Assembly: GCF_000213175.1 (NCBI RefSeq)
Contig: NW_009799179.1
Location: forward strand, 7,363,981-7,427,980
Source: Neurospora tetrasperma FGSC 2508
Lineage: Eukaryota; Ascomycota; Sordariomycetes; Sordariales; Sordariaceae
Direction of reading: 5' to 3'
Length of the DNA: 64,000 nt
Below, one piece after another: positions 10,855 to 24,978 of this stretch. Below the pieces are notes generated by a model that did not search any database, had not been told where the DNA came from, and saw only the letters and a program-made list of their open reading frames with translations. Positions within the stretch are counted from its first letter, which is position 1, and each line of letters starts with the position of its first letter. A program made the position numbers and the translations under genes.

Positions 10855-12510
10855 ATGGCCACGAACGGTAACGCCCCGAAAGAAATAACGGCGGCACAGC
10901 TCCCCGACCTGCTCGCCAATGACAACTCGGTCAAGCTCGCTGGTATCGATGTTGACGGCCAACTGCGCGGCAAGCTTGTATCCAAGAAGAAATTTCTCTC
11001 CATTGCCGAATCAGGTTTCGGCTTCTGCTCTGTCATCTTCGGGTGGGATATGCACGATCAGACGTACATAAAAGAGCTGAAGGTCAGCAACAAGGAGAAC
11101 GGATACAGGGACATCATTGCTATCCCAGATCTGAACAGCTTCCGGCGCATTCCGTGGGAGAACAATGTGCCGTTCTTCTTAATCAGCTTCCATGACCCCG
11201 ACACCATGGAACCTGTGTCGGCTTGCCCGCGCGGTCTTTTAAGGAAGCAGTTGGCAAAGTTGAGTGAGAAGGGGTATGGAGCCATGGCTGGAGGTAGGTA
11301 CATTTGGACAACAAGGTGTTGCAGAAACGAGACCAACTAAAGCCACAACAATAGCCGAGTACGAATTCTTTCAATTCCGAGCGCCGTCAGAAAACGCTTC
11401 CGATTCAACAGCGTCGTACCTGAAGGAGAACCCTCCCCATTCACTACCATCCCTGACCGAGGGCATGTTTGGCTACAGCTTGACGCGACCCGTCCACAAC
11501 AAGGATTACTACTACGATATCTTCAATACATGCGAACAGTTCCAGTGCAACATCGAGGGCTGGCATACCGAGAGTGGACCGGGTGTATTTGAGGCTGCCC
11601 TCGAGTTTGGAGAAGTTAAGCAAATGGCCGACCGTGCCAGCTTGTTCAAGTATGCATGCTCCCCCTTTTCACATCCCATGTACATGCGTTTGGCTAACAT
11701 GTATGTCACAGATATGTCGTAAAGTCTGTGGCCACAAAGTACGGGATCACTCCTTGTTTCATGGCCAAGCCCAAGCAAGGTCTCCCCGGAAACAGCGGAC
11801 ATATGCACATCTCCCTCGTTGACAAAGATGGCAAAAACCTCTTGGCTCGTGAAGAAGTCGACCCCAACGCCCCATATCCCGATGTGGCTTATCTCTCGGA
11901 CCTGGGCAGACACTTCCTTGCCGGAATCCTTGAGGGTCTGCCAGATGTCATGCCTATGGTTGCACTAACCATCAACAGCTACAAGAGACTTGTTGAAAAC
12001 TTCTGGGCACCTGTAACCGTCTCCTGGGGTTTGGAGCACCGTGCCGCTTCTATCAGGCTTATCGGTCCTCCGGGCTCCAAGGCTGGTGCGACCCGCTTCG
12101 AAATCCGCGTCCCCGGTGCGGATGCCAACCCGTTCTACGTCTTGTCCGCCGTGCTAGCATTGGGCTGGCGCGGTGTGGAGAAAAAGCTTGAGATTCCTTG
12201 CCCACCGCTAGGCAAAGGAGAGCAGGTTGGTGGAGTGACGGATGCGGGTGCTAGGCTAGCCAAGAGTCTGAAGGAGGCTACGGACCGGTTCATGAGGAAG
12301 GATAGTATCGCGAGGGAAGTATTTGGAGACGAGTTTGTGGACCATTATGGAGGGACGAGAGAGCATGAGATCCGGCTCTGGGACGAGGCCGTCACGGACT
12401 GGTAAGTTACTGCCCCAACTTTCCAACTAGTGCCCCCATGTAGGAACTTATGAAGACAAGATGCTAACAATTTGAACAGGGAGATGAAGAGGTACATCGA
12501 GACCGTCTAA
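10855..12510 (+). CDS. Glutamine synthetase type-I-like protein (gamma-glutamyl ligase family)
   Basis: Four exons, 10855-11293, 11355-11649, 11712-12401 and 12480-12510, give 484 residues. The junctions split codons so that the family motifs are restored (AG+AEYEFF, SLFK+YVVK, DW+EMKR). Visible motifs are the beta-grasp region with LAGIDVDGQLRGK, the catalytic-domain stretch AEYEFFQF, the nucleotide-site region GHMHISL, and the glutamate/arginine region ENFWAPV followed by the R-rich HRAASIRLIG. The length and lack of the short eukaryotic GSII pattern place it in the prokaryote-like GSI/FluG-related group. Members ligate glutamate to ammonia, polyamines or other amines, or have lost activity. 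The primary glutamine synthetase of fungi is GSII, so this is unlikely to be the main ammonia-assimilating enzyme. The final exon is only 31 nt. Confidence 0.88.
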
Positions 12511-15500
12511 CCTACCGAACGCTTTCCTTTGTTTTAGTCATGAGTCACGCCTGATGAGTCATGCGGCTTACAGTTCTCGGATGGTGATACGCTGGAGTCC
12601 CTTTGAGTTGAATAGCTTTACTCACATCGTTCAAACAGTTCAATGCGATACCCAGTTATGTCTTTGATTGGTTCTTTTTGTAACTCGGATGGGGGCACCT
12701 TTGAGTTTTAAATCTTATACCACTTCATCCATCACACTCCAACCAAGCTGCCAAAGCTACCTCGCTTCCTTTCATCCCATGCTATCCCATTTCAAACCAA
12801 GTCAGACTGCCTGATGGGTCTATGATTGACCCAACTGGCCACTTGCTTTCACCAACAGACCGTTTCGTCGAGTGGCGTAACGGTCTACCGTTCTAATACC
12901 GTAAACAACTCCGTAAATTTCACCTGTTGGTTGGATAACGGTGGTGTATATTTAAGTATCCCAAAGAATGTTCCAAATCGTTTGCCACGTTATATATTAA
13001 GGATCTGTTAGTATCTCGTCGGATTCTGAGATGCCATTCCAACGAGCGGCTGTTGGTCTCTCTATCTCTCTCCTCTATTTCTTTTTTTTTTCGATTGTAT
13101 ACAACCCCCCTCACATTTCACGCCTTACCTACAGATGCGGCTTGGATATGGCAGCGGCACGGATGCGAGTCGGTGACATTGTTTGCTAAGTCCCGTCTGT
13201 TGGTATTTGTGGCGGAATCGCACTATTTCTGTGGCGTATTATTCTTCCTGACTTGAAAAAAATTATTGGTTTCCGGGAGTGAGGTTATATGAAACGGGCT
13301 TTGAAAAAGAGGAGTGGTTGAAAGTGATGGATGACTTGATTGCTCTGTGCCGGTTTCGATTAGTGTCATCATCTCACCTGTGCTACCTTTACATACATGT
13401 GAGCAGGCGTTCGTCTCTGGATATATAAGATTGGATTGGTCTTGACTAGAGGATTATTCAAATAACGCGCAAGATTCAATGGGAAGAATATGATGAAATA
13501 GACTACCTGGTCGTGGTGGAGATGGGATTGAGGTTTCTACAATCTCCCGAGTCCAAAGGGCGCAAATGTTACTAACGTGAGTATACCTTGAAGAATACCT
13601 CTTCCTGAATGTTCTAGCACGGGCGGTAGTCAGACGGTGGAAAGTGTCCTTCACTCAAACTGTTCTTCCTATTTGATTCCATTCGCGAGATTCTAATTTG
13701 AGGTCATAGGCCTGGAACACTCCAAAACACCACTTCGATGCTATCTGAAGTTGACATCTCTCTTAGGTAGCCATCCCGAGTGGCCGTGAGGAACATTCGA
13801 GTACGGAGTTACAGCATCAAGTGTGTGACTCCGGGTTTTCTAAATGTGTGTGACATGTGTCACTCTCACCACTTTTCTCGTTACACCTGACCAGAGGCGC
13901 CACTGCACTTATAGCCTAACGTTGATAATGAAAATAAGCGGATGATATAACAACTGATGTAAGACCATCAAAGTAGGAGTGAGACTGTTGAAAGTGTCTT
14001 AATAGGGCGTTGAGGGTTACGGCGCTGTGGAAGATAGTCAAGAATGACGATTGTCTCTTTTGGGGGGGGGGGCAAGAATCACTGTCTTCGAGCACATAGG
14101 CATGGCAAGGGGCATCTAATATTGGAATTAAGACGTTAGTCTCTAGCATAACTATATAATTTCAGATTGGACTTCAAGTCAAAATGAGATTTTCCTCATC
14201 CCTCATCCCAAGCTTTGACAGTCACCAAGGAACCTACATATTATCTGTGGCTGTTCGGCGTTTATTGACGAAATGGTTGCGAAAGAAGAAAATGCTTGCC
14301 GTCGTCAAGACCACCTCATCGGTGCTTGAGGAAGTGATTTAGAATTCGGAGTCATCTTTTGATTGATTTCTTTTGTTGGACCATCGTAGGACTTCGTCCG
14401 GCAGATACATTCACAAAGTGGATTTGGATGGGATTGAAGATTCTACCTAATATCTCTTGGATTCTTCAAAGAAAGTCGCGGTGAAGAGCGCCATGGGGAG
14501 CTTTAACGTTATCTGCCCGATCGTAAAGTCAAGATGAGTCGACACCCTGAGTACCTAGCGAGGTCTTTTTGGCAGAACTGAGGCCGAAGCAACAGCATCA
14601 AGGATTCTCTGTCTTGCTGGGCTACAGGGCTATCAGCACGGACAGGAGAAAGGGCTGGGAAGGGCGAAGGCTTATCTCCCGCAATAGCGGCTTCCTGCTG
14701 CGGCTGAGACCAAGGATGATTGTGATGCCGTTTTTTTGAGCCATACATTAGGTTGTCAGCACTAAAAAGAAAAAAAGGCTGTCTCAAGAAGTGGGCTGTA
14801 AATAGCTAACCAAGGGGAAGGAAACCATGAAAAAGCTAGAATGGGGAGGGGTGTGGTCAGAAACTTTAGCCGAATCCTCTTCTTTTCTTTTCCCCTCTCT
14901 TACACGCCATCTGTCACCAACGGCTCTTGGCGACATTCTGCATTTTGTCCGATTCAAGATGCGATGACCGCTCTTTTGTCGCAGCATTTGTCGGATACCG
15001 GCCTGGAATCTGTTCAGCGGTTTGCAGCTGAAAAATTGGCGACAAAGATCGCAAGACCGTTTCTGGATATCTCCAAGCAATGATTGTAGCATTGAGTGCG
15101 CGAAGCTGTACAAAGATGGGAGATGTTTGGGGACTTGAAAAGCAGTCCGTGATGGTGATGCAACGTCCCGTTGAGTTTCGAATTCGGGATGCCACCATGG
15201 TGGAACCCTTAAACGAAGAACTCGTATTTTCATTGGCGCTCCAAAGTTGTCCCACTCTTGGCAGTCCCGCCTGTCTTACGAGTGAAATAGTGGAACCTTC
15301 CACGGAAGCGCCAAGCCAGGCTCCCAAGGTCAACCCAACCTGCCTACCTGTCAACCCAGCCATTTCACTTTTTTCACGTTCTCCTTTCGTTTTGCTCTGC
15401 AAACTTTATCGGCACCTCGGCCAATGATCAAGTCAATGACATCGATGACGCCTTGGAACCCAGAGATTTCGGCGAGTTCTACGAACTTTTCCAGAGTTCA

Positions 15501-17551
15501 CAAGAGGAATCCAGCCAGTGATTTACAAATCTTTGAAAGACATGCAAGTCAACCGCGACTCAACACGCTTAACGCGCCCCCAACTTCTGAAGTCATATCC
15601 ATACCTAGCCGTGGAAAGATATACCTTTTCTTCGGGGATGGATTGCTGAGCGCCACGGTTTCGGCTACTGACCACACTGCCTTGTTCTCACATACCGTCC
15701 TTTACCGGCCATGCAATTCCATACACCAAAATCATCCCAATGCCCATCGCAATCAACATTTGCTGCTTGTTGGAGTCGCCTCTCTGACCATTACCCGGAT
15801 GGCATCATGTGTTCGTCTCTTTGCAATTGAATGACTGACTAGGTGGGTCATTATGGTGAGTTACGGGCAGATGTTCACATCCCGCTTTTTTCCAACGGAG
15901 ACCTTCGGCAAGTTGAGATGTTTTCATCTCTTTTCAGCCTCAGTCAAACGGGGCTACGTGTATTCCCCTTTGGGTCTTGTCCGGCCATGTGCTGTTACTG
16001 TCACGCGTTTGTATCAAAGGTCTCTCCCTGTATTGACGAGGGACATCTCCAGGCTGTTCACTCCACGATACAATAACAAAAGGAGATAAAAACCGCGAGC
16101 ACCCCCCCTTTCACGGTATTGTCCACTGGTACGGGTGCATCGCTTATCTCTCCCGCCTCCATCCAAGTTGGTGGCTGATCAAGATTCGCTGACATGAGAT
16201 GCTTCATGCTTGAAGGGGCTGGAGACACTGGAATTAGCACCTCCATGTAGGTCTTCTCCGTCTTTTCTGACAGTGCCTCCTTCTTGTCGACTTCTCCAAC
16301 GGCGTTCCAAGAACCTGCTTCCCGGGTCCGGTAGCAATCTTGCAACTTCCGAGCGGCCTGCCCGCGCTCCCTGCTAGGCAAAAGCCAAATGGGTGGATTC
16401 GCGCGTCCGAAGCGCTGCATACCAGATGAACTTCACCATCCATGACTGGCTCTTACGAACCACATGAACAACTCAAGACGTGTGGTTGAGTTTTACAACA
16501 GTCCGTGGACCATCGGATGCCATTTTGATGCTACCCGACATGGCAGTGAAGGATGATTGCATTACCAATGCCGCCACGGAGTTGCCATACCATACGTTCA
16601 AAGTTGTGGTGAACTCGCCGGCATTGGGTCTTCTTGATGGAAGACCCCAGTCATGATTAAGCTAGTCTACATGCGGAACTATGCAATATGGATGCCTGGA
16701 TCCAGTAAGTTTCGAAAGGATCTGGAGGATCACCCGTAAGCGACACCAGTTCATCCGAATCCTTCGTCCCCTTGGCCAAGCGCTCGCGAACAGGGGTCTT
16801 GTCTTGGTGACGCTAAGGCGTGCGGGTCTCTTCATTCTCTTCATGCTTTTTTGGTCTGCCCTGGAGCCGCTCTGACACAGCCCTACGAGCCCTGATACGA
16901 GCCCCCGAATTGGCGTCTTCTCTTACTGGCCAGCTGCTACGAGGATAAACGCAGTCCTCACCACCTTTTGGCACCTTTGCCCTTCGGGGAGGCTAGGTCA
17001 TCAGTCCAACCTGGTGGGTCGTCAGATGGCTTGTTTCCGCTCCATGCTGGCGGGACTTCTCGCTTTGGAAGCCGAATAGGCCAATGGAGAATACGTGTAC
17101 GACTTTTGTTCATGGCTATCCCCAAAAAGCTTCCAGCTTCGCCGGTTGTTCCGTTTGGGCGGAGCACCGTTCAGGTTTAGTCAAGCTCTATTTTCTGACC
17201 ACAGGCACCAAGATCCGCACCCTGTCATAGTCTATGCTCGACATCCATGTTCAAGAGATTTCTCGGTGGCTATGCTACCCGATCTTATCGTAGACTTCCA
17301 GCTTGAATAATTACATTTGGCTGCCCAACCTCTGCTTCCATTCTTCCTCTTTTCCGCCCCTAGCTTCAAATTGTTGGTCACTTGTTGACTGTTCGATAAC
17401 CGCTTGATATCTGCTCTTGGCAGGGTCAAGCTTCCATTGTGTTCCCGATTTTTTCCCACAGACTTCTCCTCTTTGCTCTTTTACCACTTCTTTTCCTATC
17501 TGAAAAGTTCCTCGCTTTACCCGCCCTCGTGGGCGCGATACTCTATTCACC
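12511..17551. other. 5-kb gene-free region upstream of ags
   Basis: No frame here shows a recognisable domain, and none extends convincingly by splicing. The longest frames (14784-15233, 14914-15402, 15424-15834) overlap on both strands and look random. The region contains an 11-bp poly-G tract at 14062-14072, a poly-T-rich patch near 13070-13090, and two TGAGTCA heptamers (12541-12547 and 12555-12561) just after the previous gene. The right end must include the promoter and leader of the glucan synthase gene. A non-coding RNA or a rapidly evolving small gene cannot be excluded. Confidence 0.5.
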
Positions 17552-20500
17552 ATGGCGGCGGTTCTTCTCACACTCGTCCTGGCGACCTTGGTACAAGGGC
17601 TCCGGTACGATCCAGACTACGTCGACTACAACCTTAACCAGAATAAGGACGCCGTGAACCCTTTGGACTATTCTGCCCCGAAACGAGACAACTACACAGC
17701 ATCCCCCAAAAATTGGAAATTCCCCTTTTACACGCTTTTCCTCGACAGGTACGCCAACGGCGACCCAACCAATGACAACATCAACGGCACTGTCTATGAG
17801 CAAGATCCCACGAGCAACCAGTTACGGCATGGAGGCGATGTTCAGGGTGTCATTGACAGCCTGGATTACATCCAGGGCATGGGAATAAAGGTAAGTGGCA
17901 GGAGGAGGTACTAGCAATGGGGATTTCGGCTGACTACGAAACAGGCTATATACATTGCTGGCTCACCGTTTATCAATCTCCCCTGGGGTGTTGACTCGTA
18001 TTCGGTAGGTGATCATGGCAGAGGAAAAGGTTATCGGTATATGGTTTTCTGACCGCGCCATAGCCCATCGATTTGACTCTCTTGGACATGCATTATGGCA
18101 CCATCAAGGACTGGCAACGCATGGTGGATGAGATTCACAAACGTGATATGTATGTCATGATTGATCACACATTCTCAACGTAAGTTACAGACGCCTTTTC
18201 CCAACAGCGGTTCCTCATTGTCACGGAAAATGGCTTACAGTGAACTCAGTATGAGCGATCTTCTAGCATTCAAAGGCTTCGAGAACGAAACCGCACCCTT
18301 TTCACTCAAAGAACACAAGGTGCACTACAAGGGTAACCGAGAGTACCTCGATTTTGCGCCATCCAATGAATACAAGGACGAATGCCAATATCCCAGATTT
18401 TGGGATGAAACGGGAATGCCTGTTGGAGAGGACGTCACTAGCCAGCTGAAAGGCTGCTACGACAGTGATTTTGACCAGTACGGTGACATGGAAGCCTTTG
18501 GTGTCCATCCGGACTGGCAACGTTCCTTGGCCAAGTTTGCTAGTGTCCAGGATCGGTTGAGGGACTGGGCACCATCTGTTCGCAAACGCATCGAGTTATT
18601 CTCCTGTCTTTCGATCAGGGTGCTTGACGTTGACGGGTTCCGCTTCGATAAGGCCACGCAAGTCACGGTCGATGCTATGGCCGAGCATAACGAAGCCATC
18701 CGCAAGTGTGCCAAAGAACACAACAAAGACAACTTCTTCATGCCCGGCGAAATCACCGGAGGCGACGGCTACGGTGCGATATATATCGGCAGAGGACGGC
18801 AATCGAACCAGAGGCCAAGTTTTCCGCAGGTCATGAATCTGACGACCAAAGAGCTGAGCAAGAACAACAGCCTGGTTATCCGTGACGAGGGCAAAAATGG
18901 CCTTGACGCTGCTGCTTTTCATTATTCGGCATACCGGTTTCTGACCAGATTTGCCGGTATGAGCGGAAACTTGGAAGCTGGTTACGACCTGCCGCTCAAT
19001 TGGGTTGAGATGTGGAACCAGATGATCATCACTAACGATTTCGTCAACCCTAATACTGGCCTGTTCGATCCACGGCATATGTACGGAACTATGAATCAGG
19101 ACGTCTTCCGGTGGTCTGGCATCAAGCAGGGTACACAGAGGATGCTTCTGGGTCTGTTCATCATGACTCTGCATATGCCCGGTATTCCGTTAGTCTTCTA
19201 TGGTGAGGAACAAGAATTCTATGTTCTTGACAGCACGGCGGACAACTACCTTTTCGGAAGACAAGCTTTCTCGCCTACCCCCGGTTGGATGCTTCACGGC
19301 TGCCATGTCGGCAACAGTACCCAATACGTCGGCTGGCCCATTGAAACATCAAGGACCGGCTGCACCGACCCCAGGGTTGCTCTGGATCATCGTGACCCAT
19401 CGGCTCCGGTCCGCAACATTATGAAGTCGATGTACCACATGCGCGACACGTATGAGACTTTCCGTGAAGCATGGCTCCTGCAGACCCTTAGTTCGAAGGT
19501 TAGGAATGTGACGCTCGAAGGTAGCACCACAAGCACGGAGTTCGGAATTTGGTCCGTTGCACGCGCATTTATGCCGAGTGTTCAAAAAGAATCATATCCA
19601 GCTGAACCCGTCTGGCTTGTTTATCACAACGAGGACAAGGAAACCGAGTATACATTCGACTGCTCCAAGAAGGGCCAGGACTTCGTCTCTCCATTCGATG
19701 CCGGAGCAACCGTCAAGAACTTGTTTTACCCATATGACGAGATCAAACTGGAGAAGTCCACTCAGAGTTTAGGATTCGCTAATTCCCATGCTGTGAGCGG
19801 CTGCCTCAGCAATATCACCATGGCGCCCTTCGAATTCAGAGCGTATGTACTCAAGGAAGATTGGGAGTCACCCCCGCCTATGATCACCAAGTTCACTCCT
19901 GGCCACGACGCTTCTGTCGAGTCTTACGGTAACGGCAAGGTCGATATCCAACTAGAGTTTTCTGAGGAAATGGATTGTGAGGAGGTCTTAAACTCTATCT
20001 CCTTCACGTCGACAACCGAAGAGAACGCTAGTATCAAGATCGATGCACACCGCTGCGACAATATCAAGGCCAGCTTTATTGCCGAATACGTTGGAACTAT
20101 CCCTTCGACCTGGAGGTTCAATGCGACCCTGTCCAATGTAAAGGACGGTATTCACAGGATCACCGTCAAGGACCCCCAGTCCGGTCGTAATGCCAGCACG
20201 GGCACTACTGATCACTTCCTCCTTCGTGTCGGTTCATCCAACAACCCGCTCGTTAACCCCATGAAGGCCAACTACTCGAAGACGCTGGTGACGAAAGAGG
20301 GTAGTGATCTCTTCGTCAACCACGCCGCGGCCGGTGCCGATAAGTGGCGCTATTCAACCAACTGGGGCTCGACTTGGAGCGACTGGCTCGAATATAAGGG
20401 AGGCAAGGAGAAGATCGATAAGCTAGCTTGGAAGGGGACCAAGAAACAGGAATGGGACGGTGACCATGTCATGGTTCAGTACTGGTCCCAGCTACTTGGT

Positions 20501-23500
20501 AGCGCCTCGTTCGTCCAGTCTGGTGACAGCAAAGAGACCAAGACGCGCCGCTTACCCCACCTCTTCGCCCATGGTCTCTTTAACAAGTTCGGCTTCGATG
20601 CTGGTGTCAAGAATGAGCTGAAGCTGGTTGGTGACGGGCTGTGGGAGGGCCACGTGATGGATGAGTGGCCCACGCACTTCCAGCTCAACGTATGGGGCAT
20701 GAATCCCGATCAGAGGCCTGACGCCGGGTGGGTATTTGGCGATGTGGATGGAGATGGGGTTCTGGATCGTATGCCGCCTTCATCTTTGGCACTAAACGTG
20801 ATCAATGCTACGGAACCGCCACCGATGCCTGCGCTGTCTTGGAAGCTTGTCTTCAACGATGCACTGCTCACTTTCCACAAGGAACCCCAGGGAAACATGG
20901 CGGTTCAGATCATTATGTTTATCCTACTGGCTTCACTCCCCATCGTCGGCGGTCTCACTGCCGTCTGGACTTTCATGGGCTCCTTTTACAAGGTCAAGGT
21001 TAACAAGGTTGGCTTCAAGCGCCGCGGTCGATCACCACTCCGCGACATTGGCAAACGCATCAGCAGTACCGTTTCTTTCGAGAACTTCCGTCATAAGGAC
21101 GTGGGCGATACAGAGCTCGCCGTCATCCCAGGCAAGCGCAGAAAGGTCATCATAGCCACGATGGAATACAATATCGACGATTGGAACATTAAGATCAAGA
21201 TTGGCGGTCTCGGCGTCATGGCCCAACTCATGGGTAAGGCACTGGAGCACCAGGATCTGATCTGGGTTGTGCCCTGCGTCGGTGGCATCGACTACCCTAT
21301 CGACCAGCGCGCTGAGCCTATGTACGTGCCCATCATGGGCAAGGAGTACGAGATTGAAGTGCAGTACCACCAGGTTCAGAATATCACGTACGTACTGCTC
21401 GACGCACCCATCTTCCGCACCCAATCCAAGGCCGACCCCTACCCGCCACGCATGGACGACATGGACTCGGCCATCTACTATGCTGCATGGAACTACTGCA
21501 TTGCTGAAGCCATTCGTCGGTTCAACCCGGACCTGTACCACATCAACGACTATCACGGTGCGGCAGCGCCATTGTATCTGCTTCCTGAACGCACCATTCC
21601 TTGCGCTCTTTCGCTTCACAATGCCGAATTTCAAGGCATGTGGCCTATGCGCACGCCTGAGGAGTCTAAGGAGGTGTGCGAGGTATTCAACTTGGATCCG
21701 GAAATTGTAAAGGAGTATGTCCAGTTCGGATCCGTCTTCAACCTCCTCCATGCCGGAGCAAGCTATCTGCGCGTTCATCAAAAGGGTTTTGGTGCCGTGG
21801 GCGTCTCGAAGAAGTATGGTGACCGCTCTTATGCCCGCTATCCCATCTTCTGGGGTCTGTCCAAGATCGGCCAGCTGCCGAACCCTGACCCGAGTGACAC
21901 GGCCGAGTGGAGCAGAGACGAGCAAATCCAGGCGAAGGACGTCGTCGTCGATCTCGAGGCTGAGGCAAAACGTGGTGATTTGAGGAGGCAAGCGCAGGAG
22001 TGGGCTGGGTTGGAAGTCAACCCGGATGCGGAGCTCTTCGTCTTCGTCGGCAGATGGTCGCTCCAGAAAGGTGTCGATCTCATTGCTGATATCTTCCCGT
22101 CCATCCTGGAAAAGTATCCCACCACCCAGCTCATTTGCGTCGGCCCGGTTATCGATTTGTATGGAAAGTTTGCGGCACTCAAGTTGGCGAAGCTTATGGA
22201 GAAGTATCCCAAGCGCGTTTACAGCAAGCCCGAGTTTACCGCCCTGCCTCCTTGTATCTTCAGCGGCGCTGAGTTTGCTCTGATACCCTCCCGCGACGAA
22301 CCGTTTGGTCTGGTTGCTGTTGAATTCGGTCGAAAGGGCGCGCTCGGCGTTGGTGCCCGCGTTGGTGGCCTTGGACAGATGCCTGGTTTCTGGTACACGA
22401 TCGAGTCGACCGCTCCTCAGCATCTTATCCAGCAATTCCGTGGAGCCATTGTCAGTGCTTTGGAAAGCAAGAAAAAGGACCGTCAGATGATGAGAGCCTG
22501 GAGTGCCAAGCAACGTTTCCCTGTTGCTCAATGGGTTGAGGACCTCGACACGCTTCAGACCGAGGCTATTCGCATTCATCACAAGGAAGCCAAGAAGCGG
22601 AAGAGAGTTCCTAGTGGCTCTTTGCTCACAGTTCCTTCTAGCGTTGATCTTCACGGCAACAATACCCAGCGCGATTACTTTGATGATGCAGTCTCGACTC
22701 CTGCGGGCGCACGATCCCGAACGGCATCTACTGTTTCGACGCCGGGGCCTCAAGACGGTGCAACACATCACAGACGAACCCTCTCCAGTCCCTTTGATGA
22801 TGACATTCCCAGCATTGCGTCACCGCCTCCCGGCACTCCAGGATCCCCTCCTACCGTTAACGTGGACCGTGTCGGCGATCACTCAGATCACGGTGGTGAA
22901 GATGGTGCTGATGAACCCCTCATGCCACCGAACCCCTTGTTCCTTAACCCCTCTGCCAGTTCGTCGGTCACAGATGTTGCCTCTATTGCAGCTAATGTCT
23001 ACGGCCACGCGGGTGACCGCAGTAGTATCGACACCTTTGCGATGCGCATGATGTCTCCCGACAGTTCCGAGATTCGTCCTCAAGCTTTTGGTCTGCTCAA
23101 TCCACAAGCCCGTCCCGGTGCTGAAGCCCTCTACCAAGCACGCAACCGCAACAGCTCGCGTCTCTCCGTCATTGATGTCGTTGGTGACAGGCAGGATTTC
23201 CGCCTGCAAAAGGTTGATCCTTTCTTTACTGATGCCAATGGCCAATACTACCGCGAGTTCGAGCGAAAACTCAACGGGCTCACGGCTAAGAACTCGGAAA
23301 CCGAACTCTGCATCGAGGATTACCTCAAGGAAAGCGAGAAGGAGTGGTTCAAGGAATTCAGAAACGCCAAATTGGGCCGCAGCCGCAGCCCGAGCCGCTC
23401 CCGGAGTCCCATGCCAGGCTTGAAGATTAAGAAGACGAGACACGCGAGCATCGGCAGCGTCCAGAGCATTTCGCCTACCGAAGACGACGATCGTGAGAAC

Positions 23501-24978
23501 GAGGAACGCAACAACAGCAACAATGAGGGTGTCGGTCACCATCGCGACGACCAATTTCTGCTTGGCGACGGGTACAAGCCGCCCACTGGCTTAAAGAAGC
23601 TGCTCTCCATCCGCCTCGGCGACTGGCCCATTTACTCTTTCATCATCGCACTCGGCCAGATTCTTGCCGCCAACACATATCAGATCGTACTCCTCGCTGG
23701 TGAATCCGGACAAACGCCCACACAACTTTATATCGTTGCCGGCACCTATGCCCTCGGCTCCCTTCTGTGGTGGTTCATGTTCCGCCGCCTGCCGGCCCTG
23801 TACTCGCTCTCCCTGCCCTGGCTTTTCTATGGCCTGGCATTCATGCTGCTTGGCGTAACGCCGTTTATGCCTGAGCATGTCCGTTTCCCAGTCCAAAACA
23901 CTGCGTCGGCATTGTACGCCGCTGGTGCATCAAGCGGATCGTTGTTCTTTGCCATGAACTTTGGCGATGAAGGTAAGCTTCTGTTTTCCCTCTTCTTTTC
24001 CTCTTCATCTCGCCAGCCGTTTCCATGCTAACATATCTCTCAGGCGGTGTTCCCATCATGACCTGGATCTTCCGCGCCGCCATCATCCAAGGAATTCAAC
24101 AAGTCTACATTCTAGCCCTCTGGTACTGGGGTAGCCTCCTCACTGCGCAAACCCCTACTGGCTCTCCGCACGTCGGCACCTGGATCGCCAACAAAGTCCC
24201 CGTCGCCCTCGTTATCACCGTTCCCATCGCCCTGATCTTCTGGTGCCTAGGCGTCATCTCCTTCGTTGGTCTACCTGATTACTACCGCCAACTCCCCGAC
24301 AAGATCCCCTCCTTCTACAAGTCACTGTTGCGCCGCCACATCGTGCCCTGGTTTTTGTTGATGGTCGTCATCCAGAACTACTTCCTCTCGGCCCCCTACG
24401 GCCGCACCTGGGAGTTCTTGTTCTATTCCCGCGCCGTTCCCGGCTGGGCCATCTTGCTTCTGGCCATCGGCTTCTTCGTCGGCGTTTGGTGTCTGCTGCT
24501 CTGGCTCTTCGCCTACTTCACCAAAACCCACCCCTGGATCGTCCCCCTCTTTGCCATCGGCCTCGGCGCCCCGCGCTGGGCACAGATGTTGTGGGCCACC
24601 AGTGGAATCGGGCTCTATCTCCCCTGGTGCGGCTCCGTGGTGCTTTCGGCGATCATCTCCCGCTGCTTGTGGCTGTGGTTAGGGCTGCTGGATACCGTGC
24701 AAGGAGTGGGGTTGGGTATGGTTTTGCTGCTGACGCTCACGAGGCAGCATGTGGCTGCCACGCTTATTGGGGCGCAGTTTTTGGGGGCAGTGTTTATGAT
24801 GCTGGCGAGGGCTACGGCGCCGGATAAGGATGGACCGGGAGATGTTTTCCCGGATTTTAGTGCGGGCGTGATGCCCGGGTTGGGAAGGCCGTGGTTTTGG
24901 ATTGTCTTGGGGTTGCAGCTTGTGCTGCCGATCGGGTTCTTCAAGTTCTTTAGGAAGGAGCAGGTTGCTAAGCCTTGA
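17552..24978 (+). CDS. ags: Cell wall alpha-1,3-glucan synthase
   Basis: Makes alpha-1,3-glucan at the plasma membrane for the fungal wall. Five exons, 17552-17890, 17945-18004, 18064-18179, 18241-23972 and 24044-24978, give 2393 residues, the usual size. Order of parts: signal peptide (residues 1-16); extracellular GH13 amylase-like domain with VDGFRFDKA (Asp about 308) and the acid MPGEITGG (Glu about 342); a single transmembrane segment at about 1057-1085 (QIIMFILLASLPIVGG); a cytosolic GT5 starch/glycogen synthase-like domain from about 1138, with the sugar-nucleotide motif KIGGLG and the later EPFGLVAVEFG (about 1524); a Ser/Arg-rich low-complexity linker; and a multi-pass membrane domain from about 1958 to the end, thought to export the polymer. 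All three catalytic and transport modules look intact. Start chosen because it gives the signal peptide directly before the conserved RYDPDYVDYNLNQN. Confidence 0.96.

Noticed and set aside
12541-12561. Two TGAGTCA heptamers as CPC1/GCN4 sites
   Set aside because: They lie just after the stop codon of the glutamine synthetase-like gene, 5 kb from the next promoter; likely coincidence.
21032-22771. 579-residue minus-strand frame opposite ags
   Set aside because: Antisense shadow inside the glucan synthase exon.
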